Part shown: piece by piece, positions 20,501-30,400 of the stretch
Position numbering within the stretch: position 1 is the stretch's first letter
How the letters are laid out: the number at the start of each line of letters is the position of its first letter
Made by a program: the position numbers and the translations under genes
Notes under the pieces: generated by a model
The model's database searches: none
What the model saw: the letters and a program-made list of their open reading frames with translations, nothing else
What the model was told of the DNA's origin: nothing
From: Pycnococcus provasolii
Taxonomy: Eukaryota; Chlorophyta; Pseudoscourfieldiophyceae; Pseudoscourfieldiales
Reading direction: 5' to 3'
NCBI GenBank assembly: GCA_049487715.1
Contig: CP150589.1
Location: forward strand, 124,001-188,000
DNA: 64,000 bases

Positions 20501-21307
20501 CACGTGCAGGGGTAGATCCCCGCCGTTGTCCGTCTTTCGTGCTCCGTCAGGATACGCCTCCAAGAGTTTTGAAACGACTTCAGAGGGGGCTTCGAATATT
20601 GCCGCCGAGTGCAGGGGTAGATCCCCGAATTCGTTCGTCTGTCTCACACCCTCAGGATACACTTTCAAGAGTGCTGCAATGACGTCAGAGGGGGCTTCAA
20701 AACGTATCGCCAAGTGCAGGGGTAGATCCCCTTCTTCGCCCGGCTTTCCCGCCTCCTCCTTCGCCTCTGGTGTCTCGAGGTGATCGCACACTTCCTTCCA
20801 TTTCTTGTTAATAATCAAATTGTGCAGTTTTGTGAAGTTCATTGTCGGCCGTGTTGTAGGTGGTGGTGGAGTTGCTGTTGTCGCCGTTTGATGATTCGCA
20901 GTACTCGCGGCAGAAGGGTCTTCCAAAAGCGCAATCACCTCAGCGGAAGCGCCATTATACCTTGCACAGTAGATCGGAAGCTTTGCAAAGCCGTTCTTCA
21001 CGCGAATGCCCTCAGGATACGCATTCAAGATCATTTGAACGACTTCAGAGGGGGCTTTGTACATTGCCGCAAAGTGCAGGGGTAGATGCCCGTCTACGTC
21101 CGGTTGTTTCGCACCCTCAGGATACGCCTCCAAGAGTAGTGCGTCGACTTCAAATGGGGCTTGTTTCATTGCCGCCACGTGCAGGGGTAGTTGCCCGTCT
21201 TCGTTCGGCTTTCCCGCCTCCTCCTTCCCCACTGGTGTGTTGAGGCGAGCGCGCACTTCCGTCCATTTATGGAAATCAATCAAGCTGTGCAATTCTGTCA
21301 AGCCCAT
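17597..21307 (-). CDS. Ankyrin-repeat / protein kinase / alpha-beta hydrolase / PARP fusion
   Basis: 1,236 residues from ATG at 21307 (MGLTELHSLI). The frame is open for 175 more codons but no ATG occurs there. Two ankyrin blocks (about 1-130 and 155-320) share the unit GxLPLHxAA...AYPEG. A coiled segment follows at 345-410. The kinase domain is about 427-690: G-loop GVGSFG 429-434, Lys449, HKD 545-547, DFG 565-567, RAPE near 595. Residues about 800-985 resemble an alpha/beta hydrolase, with candidate nucleophile Ser867 in ICASKGGA, Asp911 in HGSNDETF and His957 in GDAHNR. The C-terminus (about 1110-1236) looks like a PARP catalytic domain: His1118 in LFHGT, Tyr1153/1155 in GPYIYF, and YPAYVITF where active poly-ADP-ribose polymerases have Glu. 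Ala1230 in that place suggests mono-ADP-ribosylation or an inactive domain. Soluble signalling protein; role unknown. Confidence 0.85.
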   Translation of the reverse strand: MGLTELHSLIDFHKWTEVRARLNTPVGKEEAGKPNEDGQLPLHVAAMKQAPFEVDALLLEAYPEGAKQPDVDGHLPLHFAAMYKAPSEVVQMILNAYPEGIRVKNGFAKLPIYCARYNGASAEVIALLEDPSAASTANHQTATTATPPPPTTRPTMNFTKLHNLIINKKWKEVCDHLETPEAKEEAGKPGEEGDLPLHLAIRFEAPSDVIAALLKVYPEGVRQTNEFGDLPLHSAAIFEAPSEVVSKLLEAYPDGARKTDNGGDLPLHVAAATQAPFDSVELILNAYPEGVHVKAHGSLPIELAMSRSPFSAEVIELLENPPKANKRARTSAHGTTAAAAAAAAATDIDEARKALERETAIKELEEATKAYDVSRLRAALDAAKGAQVPEHAYAYHRAVRALEHEQLRERFERPSTDLEWNSSDVEDLGVGSFGHVYKVRCAGKIVAAKRMPSFTSREREESMRMMRREVQTLSQIRHPNVIDMYGIVTDDPERVCLLMEYAHRGDLRKVLDAKEGLTDDIIYRIIEGIVQGMRRLHSHHRPVMHKDLKSQNVLICDDWTPKIADFGLAKMSGDRSTLGTTRTRGLGGTLAYRAPELYSNAPFSAACDVYAFGIIAWELATYSVPWEGCEDLVAIMMSVCGEKQRPEFKTSEQKTSLPGFLAQRAWAHYPADRPKFDTLARELEDGNGYIAHTLSQINNQEKRKAICQQLGPDELLNSFGTVSLETLLCQHKSISLAHAIRQCVRGNLSSWLTKLMRKTDEKMVNDIMDKYNGDWRSLWENLVPEFAPQLQGAPDYKSLTVLVIVAGMGLIADGTDGQYAQLQRAGFKLVECGFDNLEQIDFDMNKSIQSVEEVIRDKNPNVIICASKGGAYMLELWKRGCTIPSVMINVHPKCDVLPKDVSVVLVHGSNDETFWRSRDNLENLVRSASRNMCLLYYSGDSGTLRDGSGKTRYGDAHNRSETMQKFETTYSLLTYDCLPRLVHAACTGNPEFEFAKSWERFLSAERCQAERNLGFTPVQHKNKFWETARSPSRLNEVAMDSNEYAWVRNIFLAKPTARPFYSSFVYESWESREIIKVERIQNNAQYDNASTHHSNVRKAIQDQDMAFTGGVHARWLFHGTPSEEALESIINNPVTGFRVTASGSTAGTLWGPYIYFARDAQYSLPYSCKANDGSYKMMLCLVELGMTCLGDADSKLLPTRRDHHRYDSAVDSLSNPEIFCATTDAQIYPAYVITFK

Positions 21308-22530
21308 CGTCGTCCGTGTTGTATGCACGCACCGTGACGAGTCGGCCGGCTCAGTCACGGAGGGCGCTGTGTGAGCGGTTTCGCGAGATTGCCGTGCGTG
21401 TCGAGCTCTCTCGATGTGTTGGGCGCTGCAGCCAGCCTTTTCCCCGTAGACGCGACTTTCGCGCACCGACAAACGAACGCCGTCCTGCTGCCTCTCCTCC
21501 GAAAACGATGCGGCACGATGTGCACTGAAGATCCCGTCGACGCGAGTCGTTGCTTTCGGCGAGGCCAAACGCAGCACTGCAAGGTGCCGCACCAAAAAGG
21601 CTGCCAGACAGCTCGTGGTAAGAAGAATCAACGCAACGCACACGCCCTCGAGGTGCTGCACGGCGCGTCGCCCGTTCGTATTTCTCGAGAGGCTGTCGTC
21701 GACGATGATGATGAAGTTTGACGCTGATGCCGCGTTTGCAAGATGGAATTGCTGCTGAAGTGCTGAACGGACCGGCCTGCTCAAATCTCCTCTCACGAGC
21801 GTTGCGTGCGTGTCCCTGAAGCAGTGAACCAACTTAACCTAAGATGGAATGATAATGCCGGCCACTCACAGCTCACAGCCGGCCACACAAAAGTAAGTCC
21901 CAGAGCACGGACGTCACAGCTGAGCTCCGGAAGCAGGCAACTAAGCACGAGCACACAACACACAAGTAAGCGCGCGCGTTAACGTACGCGTTTTTTTACG
22001 CGGAGTGCAGGCCACAGAGGCGCAGAGCTCGCCGATTATGGCGAGAGGGCGATGATGGCGGAGTTGAAAAAAAAAACCAAACAGGGGGAGAAGGTTCCCC
22101 CGAGAGCCCGAGGGCGAGACCGGGAGGGGGAGGGGGTGCCTTAACTGATGTGAGGGTAGACGGTGAGAATGGGGTGACACCCTTGAACGAATGGGCCACA
22201 CCAAGCAAGTTGCAAGGGCAAAAGAGTGAAAGGCCACGGCTGGACTGAAATCATGACACTCACCAAGGGTGGTCAAGAAACAGGAATGATTGAATGAATG
22301 GACGGGTTGCCAAATAAAAGCAAATAAAGACCAATAAAGGCAACTTGCACGGCCTGGCCGTCTGGGGAGTGATCCTCTTTGACCACCTCCCTACCTGTAT
22401 AATGGATCGATCGAGAATTAAAAAGAGAGACTTCGAGAGAGATCAGCAACCAAACAGAGGGTCAGAGAGGTGGGCCAGAGGGGTCAAGGCAGGAAGGAAG
22501 GACACCACACCCCGAACGATTGATTCCCCG
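21308..22530. other. Intergenic spacer between divergent genes
   Basis: No gene supported. The stretch from 21308 to 21832 stays open in the kinase-fusion frame without an ATG and may be its 5' leader. The rest has short runs (AAAAAAACC, GGGAGGGGG) and no recognisable element. Confidence 0.45.
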
Positions 22531-22557
22531 TAACCCTAACCCTACTACCCTAACCCC
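22531..22557. repeat. Telomere-type repeat upstream of the JmjC gene
   Basis: TAACCCTAACCCTACTACCCTAACCCC on the + strand, about 124 bp before the ATG at 22681; C-rich sequence (CCCCCCTTCCCCCC) lies between. Confidence 0.9.
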
Positions 22558-22680
22558 GCTCTCGGGACCCGCTTTCTTTCTTTCTGGTTTCCTCCCCCCT
22601 TCCCCCCTTGGCCCTTCCCCTTCTCTCCTCAACCAACGGCCCGCCATAACCAACAACACGCCAAACGGCGGCGCCGACCA

Positions 22681-24200
22681 ATGGCTCCCCCTCCCCCGTC
22701 GATGACTGACGCTGCCTGGGCGCTCTTTGACAACAATGACGGGGATGATGATGCAGATTCATTGAAGCCTTCTTGTGTTTTCTCTACTTCTTTGCCATGG
22801 CCGTCTGGCGTTCCTTTATGGCTCTGGCCATCCATCTCCTCCTCCGCTCGGGGGTGCCGTTCTTCTTCTTCTCTAGACGCGACGTCAGTGCGTCTCCTTC
22901 TCATGGAAGAGGCGGAGGACGTGCTTCCCGCAGCATGCGCATGGCTGGAAAGTGACGGGCTGGGGGACGTCGCGCGTGCCGTGCACGCAAGCGTCGTGCG
23001 TTTTGGAGAGAATGGTGACAACAAAACGACGACGGCGACATCAATGCAGACGAATGTGCAAGCTCAGATGCGCTGTCTGCGCTTGCACGAGGAGGGAACG
23101 AGCAGGGAACTTCAGCTGCAGGACAGCACTGGCAACTCGCTGTGGCATTCCCAGCTCTCTTCGCTGCTCACAGGCTCGTCGTGCGTGGCAAGGGAAACGA
23201 CGCCGAGCGTGCGCTCCAGCTCGCGGATCGGTGCGAGGTTCTGGGAACGTCGCTGCGAGCACACCGCGCCGTCGTCGCACTGGCAGAGTCAGCACTTCCG
23301 GACGAAACGGATACCGGCGCCGATGACAGCGACACGTTCCCAGAGCGACTGCCCGTTGCCGACCCGACTGCCGACGAACACCCACGCCTCGACCGAATTC
23401 CTGAACAGAGCGACGCGATGTCTGTTGCGGCGTTTCACAATCGCACACAGACATCCGACAGGCCGTTCGTGTTACGCGGTGCCACATTTGCCAAGGCTGA
23501 AGCGTCCACCGCACCGCTCGTGAATTTGACACGACTTCGGGGAGGTGCGATAGGAGCGCGCGTCGTTCCTGTGGAACTTGGACAAAAGGAAGGAGAACAA
23601 GGTGGCTCGACGACAATGACGCTGAGAGAGCTCGTTGACAATTATCTTGTACCAAGCATTCATGCAGACTCAGCCGTGGTCAATTCGCCAGAGAATGGCG
23701 CGACGAGACCACCAGACGTGCCTCCGGACAGCCATCGGGTTGCTTATCTTGCACAGCACGCCCTATTCGCCCAGTGTCCGATGCTAGCACGTGGACTGGA
23801 GGCGCCGCCGTACGTGGGAGTTCACCTTGTCAAGTCCGTGAATGCGTGGATTGGAACGAGGCACACGGTAACAGCCCTTCACTCCGATGCAGACGACAAC
23901 TTGCTCGTGCAGCTTCGTGGCTTCAAGTACGTCGTGCTATTCGCTCCGCACGAAGCGCCGAATCTGTACGCCGGGGTGCACCCTCGAGCCGCAAGCGCGG
24001 GCGACGACGGTGCGGGAGTGGGAATGTTCAGTCCTGTTCGTGTGGAGAAGTACGATGCGGATGTGCACGCTAATTTTGCACAAGCGCGTGGTCAGCACGC
24101 CGTTCTTGGGCCAGGTGATGCTCTGTACATTCCTCGAGGGTGGTTCCACTACGTGAGATCGATGTCGACGTCAATTTCCTTGAACTACTGGTGGATGTAA
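22681..24200 (+). CDS. JmjC-domain oxygenase, JMJD5/KDM8-like, reading frame interrupted
   Basis: Two overlapping frames form one protein. The 5' frame starts at ATG 22681 (or 22702, MTDAAWALFDNND) and gives a helical N-terminus, DVLPAACAWLESDGLGDVAR. The 3' frame, open from 23019, gives HWQLAVAFPALFAAHRL, an LNxTRL-like strand and then a clear cupin/JmjC core: WIGTRHTVTALHSDADDNLL supplies the Fe(II) HxD pair, and IPRGWFHYVRSMSTSISLNY supplies the distal His. This pattern fits JMJD5/KDM8-type 2-oxoglutarate oxygenases (protein arginyl or lysyl hydroxylation, histone-linked). The frames can be joined by a GTGACA...TGCAG excision of 35 nt (23015-23049), the right length modulo three, or by a small indel. 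The short, near-minimal possible intron is notable. Convergent with the carboxypeptidase gene. Confidence 0.8.
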
Positions 24201-24273
24201 ATGTATATTTATTTTATTGTATGTAGGTTGGTACTAATTTAATGTAAAAAACAAAACGAACGTTTCAAAAAAG

Positions 24274-24330
24274 GTGAATGGTGTGAATGATCATGACGAC
24301 TGTTGGAAAAAGTAAACCCACTTCCATTAC
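24274..24330. promoter_or_regulatory. Shared inter-gene motif, copy A
   Basis: GTGAATGGTGTGAATG at 24274-24289, followed by a TTGGAAAAAGTAAAC stretch, lies between the ends of the convergent genes 22681-24200 and 24360-25997. Related copies lie between two other convergent pairs (33.9 and 57.6 kb). A role in 3'-end formation is inferred only from location. Confidence 0.5.
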
Positions 24331-24359
24331 TATGTTTTATCCCATCCCTCAAATCCAAA

Positions 24360-25997
24360 TCAAGCTTCCGCTGCCGACGTTGACGCGCCCTTTCGGCCAA
24401 GCACGCTGTTCGCCTTCTGCGGCGGAAACATAGGCTCACCTGTCACGAAGCGGCGGAGCATTTCCAGCGAAGCTTTCGGTTGATCCATAGGGACCATGTG
24501 ACCGGCGCTGTGCACGCGGAGGAATGAGAGGCCGCCGTACTCCTTGCCCTGTCCGGCGTCTCCGTCGACGGAGAATGTGCTCACAGGCTGCTTGTTGAAT
24601 GCGTCCTGGCCACTCCACTTCATCTGCTCCACCCATCGCTGGTTGCCGAGGTAGTTGCAGATGAAGTCGTCCTCGCCGGCGTAGATGAGAACGCGAATGT
24701 TCGCCTCGAGCAGCGTCGGAATCACCGGCTCAAGATCGTGCATCCAGTCTCCCATCATGGCGCTGTGAACGACGCCCGAGCACGACTGCCACTTGCGCGA
24801 GACGCCGAGCATCTTTTGCGTATCTGGCGAGTTCAAGAACGCGTCGGCCGCCGAGAAGTCGTAGCAGAGCGGGGGATATGTGCACTGCTTTCGGATGTCG
24901 TAGACGTTGACGTTTCCAGCAGCCTGGAGGATCATGCCAGGGATGGACTGGCAGAAGGTGACTGCTTCCATGCACGGGTGCGAGAAGATTCCTTTTTGGT
25001 TCTTCTGAAGAAGTGTTTGCTCGTCGGCCGGTGGCGTGCTCTTGCACTTTGCGACCATTTTCTGGCACTGCGGCACGATCGCTTGCACAGCGTTGTACGT
25101 GCTGTTGTTGATCATCTTATTTTGGAGAGCAAAGTCGCCGTATGCGCCGTACTGGATGAGTGGGTCGGTGAGTCCGTTCCCAATCGCCATGCCCTTGATG
25201 TTGACGGGCGTTCCCTGTTTGGCTTTGTCTGCTTCGTACAGCTTGTACGTGACTGCAGGCACGTAGTGTCCGGCGTACGACTCTCCCGTGACGTACACGT
25301 CGTTATTTTTGAGTTCGGGGTGCGCTTCCAAGAACGCCTGAAAGAATTCCCACATGTCCGCCGCGACGCCCTTTTCGTTGTGCACGATGTCGAGTGGGTT
25401 TTTCGAGAACGAGAACCCGGTATCGAGCGGCTGGTCGACGTACAGCAGGTTGGACGTCTGGTCCCATCCGTATTCGTTTATGCTCAGTGACGCATCTTTC
25501 TCGAGGTGGTACGGCCCGTTTTCGTAAAACACCGCGAGTTCAGACGAGCACCCGGGACCACCCGTCAGCCACAGGACCAGAGGCGCACTGGACGGATTCG
25601 ACGCACGCGACGTGAAGAACAAGTAGAACATGTGTCCCCCGTGCGTATTCTTCAACGAGTAGTATCCCGCCGCATCGCCTAAGGACGTGGGATTCAACTC
25701 AGAGGAGACACCACCACCATTATGATTCTTCGCCGATGACGACGACGATGACGACAACACACCTTCCGAAGAAACGGAAAATGATACAGGACGCTCACGA
25801 AGAACACCACCAGAAACACCAGAAGCACCTGATGAAAAAAAGGGATCACCACCAGGTGCACCAGAAGCACCTGAAGCACCAGATGCAGATGCAGATCCCA
25901 CAGCTTCTGAGAATGATGAAACGAACAAAAAAGTAAACAAAAAACAAAGAAGAAGAGGGCCCCAGAGGCTCATCTTCTTCATGACGTGCTGCGCCAT
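24360..25997 (-). CDS. Serine carboxypeptidase, family S10
   Basis: 545 residues from ATG at 25997 (MAQHVMKKMSLWG). A signal peptide core LLLCFLFTFLFVSSF is followed by a Gly/Ser-rich pro-region. The S10 hallmarks are intact: oxyanion segment LWLTGGPGCSSE, nucleophile Ser240 in VTGESYAGHYVP, Asp444 in AGEDDFICNYLG, and His500 in VHSAGHMVPMDQP. The protein resembles yeast carboxypeptidase Y and plant serine carboxypeptidases; it should release C-terminal residues in the vacuole or secretory pathway, or act as an acyltransferase as some plant members do. Length is slightly above the family's usual 450-500 because of the N-terminal low-complexity part. A CCCTAA tract with long G and C runs sits about 124 bp upstream. 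Confidence 0.95.
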   Translation of the reverse strand: MAQHVMKKMSLWGPLLLCFLFTFLFVSSFSEAVGSASASGASGASGAPGGDPFFSSGASGVSGGVLRERPVSFSVSSEGVLSSSSSSSAKNHNGGGVSSELNPTSLGDAAGYYSLKNTHGGHMFYLFFTSRASNPSSAPLVLWLTGGPGCSSELAVFYENGPYHLEKDASLSINEYGWDQTSNLLYVDQPLDTGFSFSKNPLDIVHNEKGVAADMWEFFQAFLEAHPELKNNDVYVTGESYAGHYVPAVTYKLYEADKAKQGTPVNIKGMAIGNGLTDPLIQYGAYGDFALQNKMINNSTYNAVQAIVPQCQKMVAKCKSTPPADEQTLLQKNQKGIFSHPCMEAVTFCQSIPGMILQAAGNVNVYDIRKQCTYPPLCYDFSAADAFLNSPDTQKMLGVSRKWQSCSGVVHSAMMGDWMHDLEPVIPTLLEANIRVLIYAGEDDFICNYLGNQRWVEQMKWSGQDAFNKQPVSTFSVDGDAGQGKEYGGLSFLRVHSAGHMVPMDQPKASLEMLRRFVTGEPMFPPQKANSVLGRKGASTSAAEA

Positions 25998-26057
25998 GGA
26001 TGCTGACGTGTTGTTAGTTTGGATTCAGAAATCTGAAATGACGTCGCCGGGCCCCGG

Positions 26058-26150
26058 GGGAGGGAGGGGGGGGACGTTACACTCTGAATTATCCCCCCCC
26101 CCCCCCGGGCCTTCTTCCTTCCTAACCCTAACCCTAACCCTAGACCCTAG
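26058..26150. repeat. G-run, C-run and telomere-type repeat upstream of the S10 gene
   Basis: G-rich stretch at about 26058-26071, C16-type run near 26092-26107, and CCCTAA units at 26121-26150. In the sense of the S10 gene this reads TTAGGG. Confidence 0.85.
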
Positions 26151-26470
26151 TGCCTCTCGAGAAGCCCACTAAGGTTAGTACAGTACTAAAAAGGGGAACC
26201 TTGGGGGTTAGAAGTCGTATTAAAGATTGTTTACAGCCTGTTAACGGTGTCGTGGACTCGTGGTTACATGATCTTAGTAGTGGTTGCCACGGGTAGTTTC
26301 TCATCGTCCTTGGTCCTATTGAGTACTCCACTACCGCACACGTCAAAAATATATATGGGTGCTTCACCGTGTAATTTAAGTGAATGGAGGCATCACTCCG
26401 AAAGGCCATTTTTAGACCCCTCGGGGTTAGAAGTCGTAACTCGGTTTGGACCGTTCGGCTTAGTAGTAGT

Positions 26471-26745
26471 ACCACCCGCACGTTGCGTGTGCGTATCGCA
26501 ATGTCTTGTGGGGTCTATGTACTCAATTTTCCTAGGCGGACGTCCCTATCCGGCTTGTTCTAGGCGGCCGTGCAGTGTACTTCATCACATCGACTCAAGC
26601 TAACATTTCATTTGAAATCATATTTATTCACGTTTACAACGTTAAGCTAGGTGGTAGCACCGACCGTTCGTTCCGTGGGCGTGTCGCAATGTCTTGTGGG
26701 GTCTATCAACTAAGTTTTCCTAGGCGGATATCCCTACCCGAGTCG
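26471..26745. repeat. Two diverged copies of an about 90-bp repeat
   Basis: Copy 1 (about 26471-26570) and copy 2 (about 26659-26745) share GTATCGCAATG/GTGTCGCAATG, TCTTGTGGGGTCTAT, TTTTCCTAGGCGGA and GTTCTAGG, with offset about 188 bp. The phrase GGGGTTAGAAGTCGTA also occurs twice, near 26206 and 26425. It may be a decayed non-autonomous repeat; no gene is apparent from 26151 to 26839. Confidence 0.6.
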
Positions 26746-26839
26746 TTCTAGGTAAGTGTGAACCGTGTTTCCCTGACGGGGCAAAAGGCGAAGCAATCTT
26801 ACCATTTTATGTGTTCCCAACCCAAACTTGTTTTTTAGT

Positions 26840-27039
26840 TACTCTTTAGGCGGAGGCGGAGGCGGAGGAGGGAGCACATCATCCACCCACGACATTTCCG
26901 GCGTCTCCTCCTCGGCGGCGACGGAAGCTAGGGAGGCCTTCAATGCCGCCGCTGCTCGCTTATTCTCCTTGATAGCATAGTGCCAGCACCAGCAGAACCA
27001 AACATGGCCTTGCGAGCTGACCTTGGGGCTTGCCCAAAG
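26840..27039 (-). pseudogene. Orphan C-terminal coding fragment
   Basis: A minus-strand open stretch of about 66 codons reads like real protein: HVWFCWCWHYAIKENKRAAA, an Ala-rich helix, TPEMSWVDDVLPPPPPPPKE, then TAA. It has no ATG at its start and a stop precedes it at 27040-27042. It is probably the last exon of a spliced gene or a remnant. Family not recognised. Confidence 0.3.
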
Positions 27040-27461
27040 TTAGCCACTTATTAAACTCACTTACAACGGGGAATTTCGAGGATAGTGCGTGCGCTGCGTT
27101 GCGCGCGTTTGAGGCTCGTAACCTGTTGTTTTTGTGGTTTCACGTAGTTACACTTGAGTGTATTCGCGGCGGCGCCACTACCCTCTCTTGAGAAGTGAAG
27201 TCCTTCTTCCCGAGTGTCTCGCCCACCTCTCTCTGTCGTGTCGGCTCGTGGATACCTCTTCCCTCGCGCTCCGGTATCGCGTTGCCACCCGGGGGCGTCA
27301 ACGCGATTCCAGGCTGGGGGGCTCAACAACTCTCGTCGCTATATGGCTTCTCAATGATAAACCCCGAACTCCCAATCTGACGCATAGCTCTCTCGTCGAA
27401 TACTTGCCTCCTGCGAGCTATCTCAACACATCCTCACCTCCCATCCCTCCTCACAACCTCA

Positions 27462-30400
27462 TCAGTATGGCTGTACTTCTCCTTCGCAGCACGTGAGCGT
27501 CTCGATGCATCCAAGCTCGTCCTCACCACACGCGACGCCAGCCTTCTTGTCGCGATCACGCCACATCCCTGTGGCAGCCCTGGGAGGATCACCTGCCTTG
27601 CTATTCTTGCACTGCGCGTATCCTTCACTTCGCTTCATGTCGGCTTTGATTCCTTCATCCTTGCAGTTTCGTGGAACGATATTCACCTTTTCCGACGGAA
27701 TGCGAATTTTGCAGCACTTCCATCGCTTGATCAGATTAATCGGATGCGAGTAATAGTCGAGCACTTGTTCGTCATATTTGCGTGGCGACCACCTGCAACG
27801 GCCCTTCTGCTTATCGCATCGTCGTTTTATGGCACAGTTGCATTCGTTGTTATTCGGGTCCTCCCTTTCCACCGTCTTGTAATTTGCCTTGGGCCCATCG
27901 CGCTCAAATCCGAACGCCCACTCGTCGTCGCCGCACTTGGCCCATCCCTTACTCTTCTTCCCAATCAAACCGTAATCACCGCCAAAGTCAACGTTGACGG
28001 TTCTGCAAGCGTAAGTCTGCATAGCCTCTGGTGTTATTCCGTCATCTTCATAGTAGCCAAGATTTTGCGCAAAGTTCATCTGCACACCCGCAATCAAGTT
28101 GCTCAAGTCACCATCGCGAGTCTTACCAGACGTGGAAGCTTCCCGAACAAATCCCGCAAGCGGAAAGGACGTTCCCATCAAACCTGCTTTCTTATTGATG
28201 GGATCGGCGCCATCATTCCAAGTAACGGTGGTGACACCATCTAGAACGCCATCCGGCAAATCAGGGATGTCCACCGGGTAATCGTGATACTTGCGAATCA
28301 TGCGTCCAGGTTCAGGGCCGAAAAAGTGCTTTGCCCAGCTGTCAGTATAGCAGATGAAGAAGCAAAGCTCCCAGTCGAGCTGGAAGTATGGATCGAAGTC
28401 GAGCTGGTTCGCCTTGTATCCCTCATCAACGCCATTCTCATTAATGTTCTCGCATTTGTCATTGGGTAGAAACCACTTGAAGTACACAGTTCCGGAGACA
28501 CCGATTCCGAATTTACCAATCTTGGTATCCGCCATAATGCTGACGCCTGCGCCGATCGAGATGGCGAGGTACGATCGCATGCATCCATTCACCTCGTATT
28601 TGCCTCCCAGGAAGCAAAGCGTAGCTGAAACAAGCGTGATGTCAAAGCTTCCCTTTTTGATTCCTAGTCCGATTGTTAGGCAGCCACCAACTTCCCAACA
28701 CTCGTCGAACTTCATCGGTGGTTTCCAGTCGGCATATACGTTACCTTCTATATAGAGAGGGAGACCGCTCGCCGCCAAGTTGATGTTCACCGAAATGCTG
28801 ATTGCGCATGTGTTGGCCCCGATCGGCAGCGCAGAAAACGTCTTATCACCGGGTTCGCCGGACGCAAAGACGAAGCCAAAGTCCACCCCAACGCTGATAA
28901 TCCCGGATTCCGCGGCGACCGAAAACTCGTTTGCCGGGCCAGTTTTCTGGCCATCGTAGTAGTACTTGCAGCACGTGTTTCCGAGAAGTTTTCGGCCATG
29001 AGTCGTACGATACTGGGTACCATCTGTGTCAACTTCATAGCCAAGAAGTCGCCTACGTGAAGTCTTCGTGCCATTCGCAGTAGTCACAGTCTCGAACTCA
29101 CCCGTGTTCTGGTTCACCAGCATACCCTCTTGGGTCTTCATAAAATACTTCATCGCCTCAATCTTTGACCAGTCCGCGTCGCCGTATGGAAGCGCCGTCG
29201 CCAAAAAAGATCCCTTCTCAAGGCTTGGGCCGTCCTCTTGTGGAAGCGTGTAGCAGTCGTACGGCTTTTTCCATAGATCAGAGTCTGATTTTGCCCGCCA
29301 CATCACATCGATGTTCTTCAGCTGGTACATCATCAAAATGATATTCTTGTTCAAATCCCACAGCTCAATCTCGTACATGACGTAGCGAGCGTCAAGGTAG
29401 TCATCCGCATCTTCGTCAGTTCCGCTCGCCGGAGTCCACGCGTCCTTGAAGCGGTACAGGAACGCCTGCGTGTTACCGTCCTCCGATTTGTGAGATTTGA
29501 TGAAGGTGAACGAGCGGCCCTTGCGTCCGTCGTCGGTCGTGTGCTCACCCTCGTACGCAACCTGCGCCTCGTCCGGGAGCATGGAAATTTCGTCCTGGCC
29601 TTTCGACTCGCGCCTGTCGCAGTAGAATCCCTGCTTGGCGTCGAGAGCGCCCGTCGCCGCGTTGCGCGAAAGCTGCATCGCGTCAAACCACTTCGAACCT
29701 TCGGCGATGGTCATGATCTTCACCAGCCCCCATTTGTCCATGCGGCCGGGAAAGTGCCACTCCTCGCGGCTGCGCTTGTTCTTCAGGTCGACGTACGTCT
29801 TCGAGTAGCCGATCGCAAACTGCACAGTTTCGCCGTACAGTTGCACGCTCTTAAGTCCCGCGGGCAGCGTCGTTTCGCAGCGTGATGATGTTCCGTTTCC
29901 CTGCGTCTCCGCATCCTGCGCTCGAGGATCGCAGTTGTACATGATCGTCACGTCCGCAGAGTACGTCGTCGGAAAGCTCGGCTTTGCGCCATCCCTCTCC
30001 GTATTGAAGCAGCTGAAGTTCTCCTCGGGAATGGCGTTGAAGAATGCACTGAGCTCGTACAGGCCGTGCAGGCGGCGCCCACCTGCGTCGACGGTGAAAC
30101 CAGCCTCCTTGAGAATGTCACCAACGTTGCTCTCAAACTCGATGCCCTGAGCGTCGAGCGTGATACGTCCGATGGGCGTGATGAGAACCACCACCGTGCC
30201 GTGCACGGAGTTGGGGCGCGGGAGACGCACGTACCCGTCGACGGCAATGGCCATTTTTGTGAGCCCGCTCTCGATGGAGAACTGCTTCATCTCCTTGAAG
30301 TACGAGTCGGGCATGCAAGACGAAAGCGGCTGCTGGACCTGTTCGATCTCGCCCGTTTTCATCGTCAAGGGAACGACGTTTCCGTTCGGCAGCGTCCTTG

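Noticed and set aside
21308-21832. 175-residue N-terminal extension of the kinase fusion
   Set aside because: No ATG occurs in it and its composition differs from the rest of the protein.
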